From assembly GCA_021234155.1 (NCBI GenBank), contig JAJEKV010000004.1, positions 14,166,716 to 14,230,715 on the forward strand: DNA of 64,000 nucleotides, in the 5' to 3' direction. Made by a program: the position numbers and the translations under genes. Shown piece after piece: positions 25,340-37,300 of the stretch. The first letter of the stretch is position 1. Every line of letters begins with the position of its first letter. The notes beneath the pieces were generated by a model, which ran no database searches, was not told the DNA's origin, and saw nothing but the letters and a program-made list of their open reading frames with translations. The stretch comes from Isoetes taiwanensis. Lineage: Eukaryota > Streptophyta > Lycopodiopsida > Isoetales > Isoetaceae.

Positions 25340-27095
25340 ATCGCGGCCGCGATCCTGGTGAGCAAAAAGCACTGTGATCATAAAGTACTACAAAAAATAG
25401 CAACTCAGAAATTAAAAAATGTTCAGAACTTTCGCCACCGCGATCTTATCGAGCATGGACAAGAACGCGGTCGCGCTTTTTGCAAGCATTCACACTAGTT
25501 GTTTCGATAAGAACTCATGTGCAAATAACATTTCGAGGTTAGCAAGTGGTTTCAACTCATAGTTATCGATAGCTGGGAGTTCTTTGGTAAGTAGCAAGTG
25601 TAGATGGTTGAAGGTATCGCGACCGCGATCTCGTCCAGCACAATAGTTAAACGATTGACTTACAGACTAAAGCATTACTCATACCTCACAGAATATGGTG
25701 GCGTCAATGTCTACTTGTAGCCAAGGACCCGTCAGAAGCTGCAGTGTCATAAAAACAGTGTTTTGTATCATCCACATGGAGAAAGAAAGAATATACTTGA
25801 AACACGTTTACATTGTATAATAAACACACCAGAGTGCACAGGTTTGCTTAGAACATCTATTTTTACATAGTTGCACCAAAGTATCAGGAGGTATCTTATC
25901 AATCCATGCAATACATAGTGATGTTAGTGTAGAGACTCGGAGGTTGTAGTTATAATTGAAATTCAGTGCAACATAAACTTTGAGTTCACTTTACTGAGTG
26001 ATATGCATCAGAATAGGCCTTTTACCTCGCCCGAAACCCTGAATTCGATGCAGTTGAAGAATTCCAAATGTGTAGTGGCGGAGTGCAAGCGGATTATCAG
26101 CGCCCTCGTCAGCGCCTTCAATGGATGCGGGATTCTGCAGCAAATCCTTGCCCGAACTTGGTCCAGCTTAGGCGCAGCTCCAGCGTCTCGAAGATCTTGC
26201 AAAACAATCAAATTTGAATTGGCTTTTCCCGCTTTCACTTGAAATGTTTGTTATCGAATTCAAATTTTACAGTCACTGTCCGTCCGTAATCCAGTTTTTT
26301 TTGGAGCATTTATGGCTGCATAATGTGTCAGGTACCTTAAATGAATTGACATTACGGCAGGAAATTGAACGCGGACGTCCAAGTCAAAAAAGACCTTTGG
26401 TACGGATTACTTGCTTTTTCGGACGGGTATATTCGCACGAACGCATTTATGGCCGGGAATAAATACGGCCGGCCGGCCGGTAATTATTACTTCCGGCGTA
26501 CGGCGCCATTATGGCTGGCACGATTTTTCACGCACCATTATGATGGGCGGGCAATTAAATTCCGCGGCCGCGTTCTATAAATTGAAACTCAGAACATCTC
26601 CAAAAAAATTTCAGGCCCCGATTTCTTCAGCGCCTAGCGCCTTCGACCTCGGAGCGCCTTCTCGACCCTCTCGAAAACGACTCGAATTTCGTACACAGCC
26701 GGCGCCCGCGATCCCATGGCACCTAAGGACTCCCTCAGAGAAGGTAATTTATAACATTTCAGCTCAGCAAGATCGCGGCCGCGATCTTGCCTACTAGAAC
26801 TTCTAATATTTTCATAACTATAGCTGCTCAGCAACATCGCGGCCGCGGTCTTGCTTGTTAGGTCTTGTAATGTCTTGATAGCTGGGGCTGCTCAACAAGA
26901 TCGCGGCCGCGGTCTTGCTGAGCATAGATTTTCTTTCTTGCGATGTTCATGAGTAGTAGTGTAGTAGGTCACTAGGATCACTAGGATCGTGAGCAGTGGA
27001 ATTGTTTTCTTGCCGTGCTTAGCTGCTACACAACATCGCGGCCGCGATAGTGTGGAGTGCTATTTTAGTTGCTTGGCAGGATCGCGGTCGCGTTT
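25340..27095. repeat. Array of CpG-dense palindromes, core ATCGCGGCCGCGAT
   Basis: Copies (some imperfect) lie at 25340-25353, 25432-25447, 25464-25477, 25616-25629, 26560-26575, 26767-26790, 26831-26854, 26896-26917, 27031-27048 and 27079-27092. The copy at 26767-26790 is a perfect 24-bp palindrome (GCAAGATCGCGG and its reverse complement). Three neighbouring copies are 64-65 bases apart, and several are preceded by GCTGCTCA or a similar word, so the repeating unit is longer than the palindrome. A further self-complementary run (CCGGCCGGCCGG) lies near 26467-26480. The array sits between the divergent DUF8039-like and methyltransferase-like genes. It resembles subterminal or promoter-proximal binding sites of transposon proteins; that role is inferred. 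Confidence 0.75.
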
Positions 27096-27157
27096 CTCTA
27101 CAGTAGTTTACACCTTTTCGTTGCACAACATTATGCAGCCTATCAGGCACTCACCAC

Positions 27158-30100
27158 ATGCTTTTCTTTACAGCACTTGCTCTGTTTCGAGGACCGGATG
27201 TCGAACCCATCCATATTATAACCCCGTCCAATGAAAGAAAATGGTGTATTGAGATTGCACAGGCCATACCGCACATTAAAGGTGATCGCAGAAAGGACCT
27301 GTGCCTGTTCCTGCGGACTAGAAAAAAACCTGAGGACGTTGAACAAGTTGGCATAGTGGTGGCAATGTGGGAAGGCACGAAGAACAATGTGCAAGATGCT
27401 ATCATATGCAGCATTGAGGACACACAAGCATTGCAGTTCCTGAAGTACATTTTAAAATGGCGCAATTATGATCCGTCTTTGATGACAGCCAGCAAAATGA
27501 ACAAGCCAGCCACAGGGAAAAACGTCCCCATGTCAGCTAAGGGTTATGGCTGGGTGTTGCCATCCTATGAATCTCTCTCTTTGTTAGGAATAAAGGGAAA
27601 CAGAGACATATTGGTAGGGTTCTCGACATGCAGAAATGGTTTGTCTACAGACAAGAAGCCTCCGAAATTGTGCTTTGAAAGCGCCGGACGAAAAATGCCC
27701 TCCGTGATGGACACCAATTGGCTAAGAGCCGCGGCCAAGAAAAAGAGTGTGAAGCCTATTGCTACTTTGGGAGAGACGTCAGCACCAAAAAAGGTTGTTG
27801 AAGAACCACAATCCACGATAAACCCCTCCTCTTCCTCTTGCTTTGAAGGCCCCAGATAGCACTACATCTGGTGGATTTATTCCACAAAAACTCCGTCCTT
27901 TCAAAAGTAACCTTAGAAATCGACACCCACCGAAGATAGCCCGCAGACCCGCCGGTTCTCAAACCCCCATTCACGGAGGCCTCCTCTAGACTAGCATTGA
28001 CATGGCCCCACGCTTTTTGCCATTCCAAATGAGTTGAAGTTCAATCCTAAGAGGAACGCCAAGATGGCGAGCAAACCACTCGAAGCTTGAACAGTTCAAA
28101 GGTTCTACCCCTTAGGGGTTAATTGGTTTACAAAGATTTCTATTTTTGATTGTGAACCCGCACCAAAGAAACTTAACACACGTAATGCGATCAAATGACC
28201 ATGTTCAAACTCGGTTAAAAGCTTCAAGACATACCCGCATGAGAGGTTCTCACACACTGCTGACGTCGTCTTGCTTTTGACCCTATTACCAAGTAACTAA
28301 TTCTTTATCTTTTGGACACTCGTTATGTAGATTTGACTTGATGGTTGTCTATCTTTCGGGAGGAGGGTGACATGGAGCAATCCGAAGATTTGAAGGGTAA
28401 GAAATTTTATATTATTTCGGCAACCACGATTTGCGCCGCACAACTCCTTTGTTCTATTAAATTCGGCAAGTTGGAGCAAACAACGAGAATTTGCCAAAGT
28501 ATATGCTAGAAGAAGATCGAGGGTGCTCAACGGAAATCTTACGCACAAGGAATATATAGAGTTGAGTATACAATGCAAATCGGTAATTGCAAACACCGTA
28601 CTGAGAGCCACCGATTGAAAAATCGCAACAACTTCGTCATCGGACAAGGCTTATGGCTGTCCTCCACAAGGACCTATAGGGACAGCTACAACTTCACTTG
28701 GAAGGTATTTATTTATTTTCTACTACGCCAACATCTCGGCCGCGATCTTGATGACCTTTGCTTCTGCAGGATTTCCATGAAATTGCAACGACCACCTTGA
28801 AAGTGCAGGGAGCTTAAGGATGAAAAGCAATTCATTTTATGGATGAGAAGGTTTTCAAGAAGTTAATGGAAGTTGCCGATGCGTGGGTGAGTTGTAAACT
28901 TCGATGGCGACCATGGTGAGTTTCCTGACAAGCCATCCAAAGACTTCTTTAACAAGACCTGGCTCCGGTTGCTACGAGGTATGTCGAATGCGAGGTGTGT
29001 CCACAAATTTCCATGAGATTATAGAAGGCAAAACGTATTTAAAGGTGCAGTCAGGTTATAGCGGGAGATTTGATTGCAAACAACGGGCAACTGACATCAG
29101 AACCCTCACTTTTATGAGGCGCGAAATCTTATCTTATGCCACAAATTTACTGCAAAAGGATTTCGATAGCTGGGAGGAATTGCTTCGGGCTTTTCCCCGA
29201 TTTGACCGAACGAGAATAATCGGATATATCGATATCTGCGTCTGATGCGTGAAGGCTAATTATAACAAGGATCATACACTAGGTAACCTACACCAGCCTT
29301 TACGAGCCAATCAGGAATATTCTAAAGCCAGAAGAGGCTAGAAAAAGAAAGGAAAAGAAAAATATTGTCATAGCAGTGACAAAGGATGGCATCCCTACTT
29401 CCTCCCAAGTGTCAGAGAATGCGACATTGATATTTATTGACATCCGAGGGATGAACAAGGTATGGGATTGCAAGAAATACACAGATCTATTTACAAGGAT
29501 AGCTACCATGATGATTGCCAAAGTTTATCACTTGGTTATTATCATGCGCTCAGTGAATTTGCCCAATTGTTTGTACAGTCAGAAGCAAATTCAGGGCGGT
29601 GGCCACCTATCTTTAGGTTCTTATGAAGAAACGGGATGGGAGAGTAAACGAAGGGTGAAAGAACATCAGTACTATATTAGTCATATGTGCATTAACAGGA
29701 GTGATGTTCGTGTAGCACCTGTGCAACCAGAGCTGGAGCTTCGCCTATCTCCACACGGCAAGGCTCCTAAGTCAACACCATTGCCTCCAATGCCGCTAAC
29801 AGGTAATGAGGATGCCGATGAGAAGATAAAAAAGAAATTTCACACTCTTTTTACAGGCAAACCAAGATTCAAATGGGCGGCAATGGAAGGAGATCTTGTA
29901 TTGAAATGCCAGCTGAAAACCTCGTATGCCTACCATATTGTTGAACATCTGGTGCCGACTGATGGTTGCGTTCTGGATTTCTTTTCGGCTGGGACAGCTT
30001 CTCGTGTTGCTCTTATGCAAGGCAAAAAGAGCGTGGCCTTCGAAAGTTCAGGTAAAGTGTGTCGTTTCCTGAGGGCGTTCTTCGAAACGCTTGAGAAAAT

Positions 30101-30781
30101 GGCCAATCAAAGTACGGGGGGTTTGAAGAAGAGGAGAAAGCAGAGAATGTTGAGCCTGATCCAGCGCTGCCCAACATCAGTATCACCCAGAACACAGACC
30201 TATCAAAGCTGGAATCCATTTTGGAAAACCTCGATGCTAAGTCCTACGAAGAGAGAATGCAAGAAACAAAGCGCTTGCTTGAAGAGACGGAAAAAGGTAT
30301 AGAAGCCCTGGAGCCCACTTTTCAAAAATTGAGTGCACTTAATGAGAAGCTTGATGGGTACATGCCTTTCTTGACAGGCGAACATAAGTTTGAATACATG
30401 GGCGTAGAACACATGGAAACAGACCAACAGCACATGGAAGCAGACCAACAGCACATGGAAACTGACCAAGATGAGCTTCTTGGGACACAAGAGCATCAGG
30501 TACACAACAAGAAGCAGAAGCTCTTCCATTCACAGCAAATTGCTACTGAATCGGAGAAGGAACTTATAGGCGGGAGCAGTGCAGTGGACAGTGAAAAATG
30601 GGAGCCTGATTCACATCTGCAGCGCATCGCAAACGCCATGGGTGTTGAGATTCCAGAGGTCACAGGTTATTCAGAGTTGGACACAACACAAGCTATGGAA
30701 TTGGGTAGAGGGCATGTCATCCGCATGTCCAATGAAATGGGTGTGATACCTGATCAAGTATCTGAAACACAATCAGAATAA
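27158..30781 (+). pseudogene. Methyltransferase-like gene of a mobile element, decayed
   Basis: Open segments follow one another on the plus strand. 27158-27859 starts in EPIHIITPSNERKWCIEIAQ. It continues out of frame (one-base shift near 27820) through APDSTTSGGFIPQK and, with scattered TGA codons, NELKFNPKRNAKM and FDCEPAPKK. A 65-nt intron fits at 28705-28769. Further exons cover 28904-29245 and 29300-30302. In the frame from 29376, LIFIDIRG (residues 18-25) sits where a beta-class DNA aminomethyltransferase has its catalytic DPPY/DPPW strand. HLVPTDGCVLDFFSAGT (191-207) matches the SAM-binding strand that follows it in that class (VLD.F.GSGT), one residue short. A shift near 30105-30120 leads into an acidic coiled-coil tail (30221-30781) with HMETDQQ repeats. 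Both catalytic and SAM motifs are non-canonical, so this copy is probably inactive. Substrate unknown. Confidence 0.45.
28729..28750. repeat. CpG palindrome inside a 65-nt intron
   Basis: CAACATCTCGGCCGCGATCT is one further copy of the 25.3-27.1 kb motif with one base changed in the left arm. It lies between a donor (GGAAG|GTATTT, 28705) and acceptor (TTCTGCAG, ending 28769) of the methyltransferase-like gene. Confidence 0.65.
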
Positions 30782-30892
30782 TGAATGTTGTATATTACTT
30801 CCTTCAATAGAAATTTTGGTTTCAGGAATATGTATTACCATATCTTTTTGTCTTTAACCATATCTTTTACCATATGTTTAATGCTGAAAATA

Positions 30893-30906
30893 ATCGCGAC
30901 CGCGAT
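30893..30906. repeat. CpG palindrome downstream of the methyltransferase-like gene
   Basis: ATCGCGACCGCGAT, the same core with one central base changed, lies 112 bases after the stop at 30781. Confidence 0.65.
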
Positions 30907-31041
30907 CCTCTGTAGCAATTATATGGCTTTAAATACTGAATTTTTTGTGATATGCTTGCTCCTCGGTACCTTCTTTTAACACAATGCTCTCATATGGTTT
31001 TAATAAAAGGCTCATTATTTTGTCTCCTTTCAGCTGCGAAA

Positions 31042-31057
31042 CATCGCGTTCGCGATT
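31042..31057. repeat. Last CpG palindrome on the right
   Basis: CATCGCGTTCGCGATTCTTG keeps the arms ATCGCG/CGCGAT with an altered centre. It is the rightmost copy seen and so marks a minimum right limit for the element. Confidence 0.6.
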
Positions 31058-31276
31058 CTTGCGACAAGTTTGAGCATTCCCTCCTACTACATTCTACTCG
31101 CGATGGACCTTTGCATTACCTGTAAAAATTATATTTCCGAAGAACACTGAATCATTTGCAGAATTTGTGCAATAAAACGCCAACTTTTACTCAGTTGATA
31201 GTAGTTTTTGCACTATATGGCTACCCGCTAACCTATTTCATGCTAAACGAGAATTCCAAATTTCTCTAATTAATGA

Positions 31277-31297
31277 AATCTCCCATTATGGGAGATT
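31277..31297. repeat. 9-bp perfect inverted repeat, 3-nt loop
   Basis: AATCTCCCA and TGGGAGATT flank TTA. It lies just beyond the last palindrome and before the MULE remnant. It could be a hairpin near an element border; no target duplication supports that. Confidence 0.5.
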
Positions 31298-31329
31298 GAG
31301 CATCATTCCTCTGTAGCGGAAAACTTGTA

Positions 31330-32694
31330 CTAGACAGCAATCTGTTCCTGTGCGTGCATGGTATATCCCCACGAACCGGGTTCATGATTTCGTGGAAGGG
31401 GAGCAGAATTTGCCAGGCTGCTCCACCACCTTCTGGAGGCATAGATCTTGGGAAAGAGAAGAGAAATCAGCCAGACGAAAGTTGACCAGAATGCCCACTT
31501 AAAGCTAACCAAGTAAGTCATTTCCTGCTTCATTGGCTTTCATGCTTTTTTGAGACATGAAATGAACAATAAAAGAAATTAGTTAGGCTTGACTTCTTTG
31601 TTGCTTTGGTTAATAATTAAAGTGTTCTTCTTCATTGTAGCCACTGGTGCAGCTATGGCCCTGAGGATTATCGTGAACGTACTCGGGAGATTAAAGATAG
31701 AACAACCAGAGCTTTAATTGCTGAAGCAAAGAGGAAGGATCCTTCCTAAATCCCACTCAAAGAGGTAGAGATGAATGAGTATTAGGTGAGGTTGCAGGCT
31801 CCATTTTCAGGTCAAACAGTTGTATTTGGAGCCCGAGATATGTAAAATTATATACTATGAGATGAGACATGTTGATAGTCAAGACAATAATGGAGAACCC
31901 CCAATATGTGAGAACAAGATATGATGTAGATCCATGGTTATCAAAGGGTAAGAAGACTTGGGTGTACCAACAATTGCTTTAGAACCACACTCTCCAAGAA
32001 GTCTATTGTCAATACGAGGAGCAATGGTCCTTAAAGAAGAGGATGCATCCCAATGCTCTCAACAACAGAGATCAATTCCTAGCTATGGATGATTTGTAAC
32101 TTGTCCTGCAAGCTGGCTGCTGACACATGGATGCTTCACAAGGACGTGGGCACAAGTGTTAGGATGTGGATTGACTTATACCAGGAGGATGTGTTCTTGT
32201 ATCAGGAGGGTGCCCTTCAAAAGAAGATCTTGTTGGAACATGGAAGGGGGAATGCTGTAGCCATGGACTCAATCTTCAAGCCCAATGATCAGTGTTACAG
32301 CCTGTATACCTTGCTCGTCTATGACACGCATGGAAACGGTGTCCCTCTTGCTTGGATCCTCTAGTGCCATCGAAGAAGACATCTACCCATGGCTGATTGC
32401 GATGAAGGACCATATAGGGAGGATCCAACTTGGGAACTTTCATGTTTCATTGTGGATGATGCACAGGCTGGAATCAATGCCTTCAAGGATGTTTGGCCTG
32501 GAACCAAAATTAAGTTGTCTCTTTGGCATGTGAGAAGAAGTTGGATGAAGTTGCTCTTGAGGCACGTGAATAACAAAGAGGTGAGGGGGATAATGTTTAA
32601 GGACCTCGGGCGTATCATGTATGCCACTCATGTAGATTGCGATCCAAGAAGGACGAGTGATTATTTCTGGAAGCATGTCATAAAGAGGCATTGA
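31330..32694 (+). pseudogene. MULE-type (Mutator-like) transposase remnant
   Basis: The first exon-like segment (to about 31511) reads RVHDFVEGEQNLPGCSTTFW. After an intron ending TTCATTGTAG the next reads CSYGPEDYRERT, an N-terminal pattern I know from plant MULE transposases. From 32089 the catalytic region appears: GRGNAVAMDSIF (first D), YTLLVYDTHGNGVPLAWIL, then FIVDDAQAGINAFKDVWPG (DD near the second acidic residue) and LSLWHVRRSW. An in-frame TAG at about 32362-32364 and two compensating shifts between 32350 and 32400 break the core. The C-terminal SWIM zinc finger is not seen. Inactive copy. Confidence 0.65.
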
Positions 32695-34319
32695 AGCTAT
32701 TGGATGAATTCAAGGAAAAGTAAAAGATGTGGACGAGGGTTGTGAAGTATGTGAACAAGGTTTAGACCAATAACATCACACATTCGATTCTAGAGCCTAG
32801 TTGAGCACACTCTGAATACAAAAACACAACAACCATGCTAAATGAATGATAATGAATGAGCCATAGGCTTTACTTCCAAAAAATATACATGTTCTTGGAA
32901 TACTTCCAACAAAGTCCCTTATGCCTACGGGCCTTTTTGGACGTACAAGAATAATCAAATAGTATAATAATGGACTACAAAGTTATAGTGAAGATCTTTA
33001 AGCCTTCACACCATTGTTTGCAAACGACGACCCCAACAAAATAAGAGTTCATTGGCCTCAGAGAGACATCCACTCGTTCTAACTCGTTCTAACGACAAGC
33101 TAACTCCATGAGGCGACTTGTGCCTACAAGTCCATTCCATCTCTGAGGATAAGCACACCATGTCAATCAACCTCGATTTGTCCTGTTTGAATCCCTAAGA
33201 CATCTTTCAAACGTAATTCCCTATCTATGAGAAGTAAAAGAGCTACACTCACATTTCTCAGCAAAAAAAAAATTGGAACAAAAAGGCAATGGATGTCTGC
33301 TCAATCAATTGCTCCAAATATGCTACTATTTCCTCATCCTATGTTAAGAGTAATGTAGCAATTTGGAGTACCAAAATCACAAAAGCACCAAAAAGCTGCA
33401 AGCAGATGGAGCCTTTGTTGCCGAGTCCATATCCTATGAGCAATAGAGATGAATCTGGAGCCGTGAGCAATAAAGATGAATCTGGTGCCATGTTGACTGC
33501 GCCATGATGACTGTTCTGAGAAGTGTGGCACCAAACTTTGAAAATTTAGGGTTTAGAAACTGACATGGCATATTTTTGTGACATGAACATGCGACCGGCG
33601 ACCGGCACAATTTGTAAGGGTTCATGTCAACATGGATTACACCACGTCGACATCCTCATGTGACTTACTCTAATTGAGCAACCATTCGTATTACAAACCC
33701 AAAGACTGAAAACGAGAGATGAAGACTACAAGACAGAGATTTGCAAGCTAGAAGAAAAGCCATACTTGAAGACTTAGAGATTTATCTCCTCAGTTACTGC
33801 AGCGCCATGTAGGATGAACTCCGGCCAAAGGAAGGCAATGGGAATGCTCAAAGGGACTTACTTGTTTTTGTCTTGGAAACAGGGCAAAGATAATCAGTTG
33901 GAGATGTGACCCTCAGCCGCCTGCCAATTTCCCTCTCGGAAACCACGAGTGAGGTGGAATTTCCATCATTGTTTATGCTTTCTTTCCTTTATTACCCTTC
34001 TTCCGCAGGGCTGATTCTTGCAGTGAGCAGCATAGCTTAATCTTTTGTTCTTTCCTGGGGCTCATCTTTGGTATCTAGGAACCTGCAAAACCAGTACCTA
34101 AATGCTTGTGCAGCAACTAAACCTCAAGACTAAAGGTTGGATTTGGTAGAGAGAGAACCGTTGGCAGTGCTATGGCGGCAAAACATTCAATAACCAAGCT
34201 TCCTTAGAAAAAAATTACAGGTAAAAATGATTTACGATTCTTTAACTAAAGTGCTATGACAGATTACCATTATTATAAATACGATCAGCCAAAGGACCCG
34301 ATTATTCAGATCAAAAAGT
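32695..34319. other. No supported gene
   Basis: Only short frames without motifs occur. The left part may be the MULE 3' end. A short duplication (CTCGTTCTAACTCGTTCTAAC, near 33072) and GCGACCGGCGACCGGC near 33592 are visible. The right end should include the XRCC1 3' UTR. Confidence 0.35.
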
Positions 34320-37300
34320 TCAGTCCCCGTACTTATTGATTAGAGCCGTCTTTGCATTTTCAATGGTATTGAAATCTACCACTTGGGTACCTGAATTAAT
34401 CTCATCTCCGGAATCACTACCGGAAATCACCTCAGTAGATTCATCAGCAGCAGCCATCTTTTCCATAAGACCACCATTGACATCGTTCTTACCATCTAAA
34501 TTACCTGCATCAGAAATGTTTAACTCGGATGCATATTCATCTCTAAGAACTTGAGCTTGTGCTAAGATATCTGTATCAGCTCCCTTGAGTTTTAGTTCAT
34601 CATCATACTTAGCAAGTTCTTTGACCCCTCGAGGAATGAACGCCCAGCTATTTAAAACAGTTTCAATACCCTGTGATGATGTGTATAATCTATTAGATTA
34701 TGGAATATATTTTCAAAAGTATTTTTGTCCCGCTGACCTTATGCTCTTTGAGACACTTTATGACATCTTCAAAACAAACGAGCAAACCTTGTGATGCAAC
34801 TCGTCTCATATCTTCCTCGTTAGGCTGCATTAAAATTGCATAGCATTTAATATATATGACACACTCTTACTGCAGTCAAAAGACAGTTACGTGTCATCAT
34901 GTGCTCCATAAGTTTAATTCATTATCAAAGGAACTATCCTCACACGCAAGTAAGAGAAACTTGAAACCCTTAGTTTTATGGCATGCATTTGCAAAAATGA
35001 TACTGTGGAAACGTGAGAAATAGGAATTCGTTCCAAAAGGACAGCTGCAATGTGATGCATTACACTACCACAAAAATCAAATCAGCCACCACGTTTTACC
35101 TTCTTATATAAATATGCAAATTCTTCTAATGCTTTTCAGTTGTATCAAACAAGAGAGGTAACTTACTTTTTCTTTCTGGTTCTGTAACCATGCAACACAG
35201 GATTCCTTATCCTCGTTAATCCACTTCTTGATTTCATCCTAGATGCATATAAGAAACATAAGCTTAAGAGAGAAAATTTACAAAGACGTGTTCTTCAATA
35301 CTTCACAGTGTTTAAAGATTGTAAGAGTATGTCACGCACCTTTTGAAACCTGGAAACCTGCATAATGTGCCTTTTTCCTGTTTCATGGTAACTCCGCATT
35401 AAAGAACCTCACAAGACTTATCCACAAAATGCACACAACTTGCCTCACCTCCTTTTTTCCAATGTTTTCCAGAAAACATCAGATAACCATCAATATCTAC
35501 CAGCTGTTTCTTCCTGTGGCATTCCAAAATCCATTCCTAATAAAGCCAAAATAAATGAAATCATTTGTTAATCTAGCTAGCATCTTTCATATGCAAAATT
35601 TTGTAATACTCTAAACCAGATAACTTCTTCATTATCCTAATCTCCCATTGCTTCCCTTCCATATTAAGGCTTGACTTGCACTTGATATCAGATCATATTG
35701 TCAACACTGTTTGGTTTAACTCTCGTGCAGCAACTGATTCTCTCTGCGTAGTGTTTTTCAGGTTGGCCTAGTCCATAGACAAATACATTTTTTTTCATTT
35801 TATTAAAGCTATACGCTCAAGAAGATTGGCAGCAATTCAGTGGGTGTGCTCAAGCTGAAAGTTACCTCAACTGTAGCTGGCCATATTGTAGGGTTGAATA
35901 CCCCTCAAGAAAGCTCGGGGTCAAATCATTGCCACCATTAGTAACATGGCTTTTCCCATTCTGTATCGATGAACACTTATAATGAAGAAAGGGTCCAACC
36001 AGTCTTACTCCCTAACTAGACACGAATAAGAGTGCTGCTCTTTTCACAGCAGCGTCTATTGCTGCTGTGAAAAGAGACATATTCAGCAGGTCAACATCCC
36101 CACTTAAAGAAGGAAATAATCTCGGTTGTCGACCACTATTTGGAAGCTGAATTGTTTGAGCCGCAACAACCATATTGTAGCTCATAAAGCTCATCAAATA
36201 CTATAAAGCCTGATAATTGCTATGAAATGAGGGACTAGTCAATACATAATTGGTGAAACTCCTGGACAAAAAATTAATCCAAAGCTTTGCACTTTTTTGT
36301 GGTATATTCGTATATTAAAAAAACAGGTGCTTCGCATAAGGTTTGACTTGGGAACCTGGGTACCCAGGAACTCTAAACATGCTTCAAGATTGATCCAATA
36401 CCATAATTGTAACTCCATTGGTTGAGCAACTAAAGTTTTGGCATTACAAAATCAACTCAAGTTTCGTCACGGCAAAATTAATGCTCCAAAAGGCAGATGG
36501 TTTAGAATATAGCACGTGCCTTCTTACTTCGATATAATTGCTTGATTGCCACTGGCTAACTTAAATGCAAGGGTTCTTGAGCAAGGTGCAAAAGACGGCT
36601 AAAATACGTAGACACGGCTTATCAAAGTACATACTGCAACCAGGAAGCTTACACTAATATAACTTCTCACAAAGTGGCATGGCACTACCGGGTGCAAATG
36701 AAAAGAGGAATAGATCAACCATTTCAATCATTTCAATATTGTGGATGGACCAGAATAAGTCACCTTTGAAACAATTGAACCACCTTCTGCCACAACTGCC
36801 CTGAACTTTGGAGTATTAGGAAATGCACAAACTAGAAGAGTGCAATCATTGCTCCAGTCAGGACGATAAACTGCACCCATGTCAAGCGCTTTTTCCCTCA
36901 ATTCAGCTCGTTCTGGATTAACCATGCCGGATATAGCAAATACAACACCTTCCTGTCAATCAACTGAGCTAGAATTTTCAATGTTGGGCACCAATCAACC
37001 AGCATGCATAACTCATATCATGACAAGCAATTCAAAATTGACTAAATTAGGAATAAAACAGCATAATAAGTTTCTACTAAAAACTAGAATGTTTATGCTA
37101 CAAGTTGAAAATATTTTGGAAATATTTTGTATCCTATTCTAAAATGTGTGTCTGTTATAAGCAAACGCCTGAAAACACCTTAATAGCTGCATATTATGTT
37201 GTAGCTGATGAATGGTATTGCAATTTCTTTTGCTCCAGGTTTTGCAGTCGCTTTAGGATAATAAAAGCCATGACTCACCCAAAGACCCCCACTGGCAATG

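Noticed and set aside
26411-26797. 128-codon open frame within the palindrome array
   Set aside because: Its sequence includes the palindromes themselves; no domain, and both strands are open.
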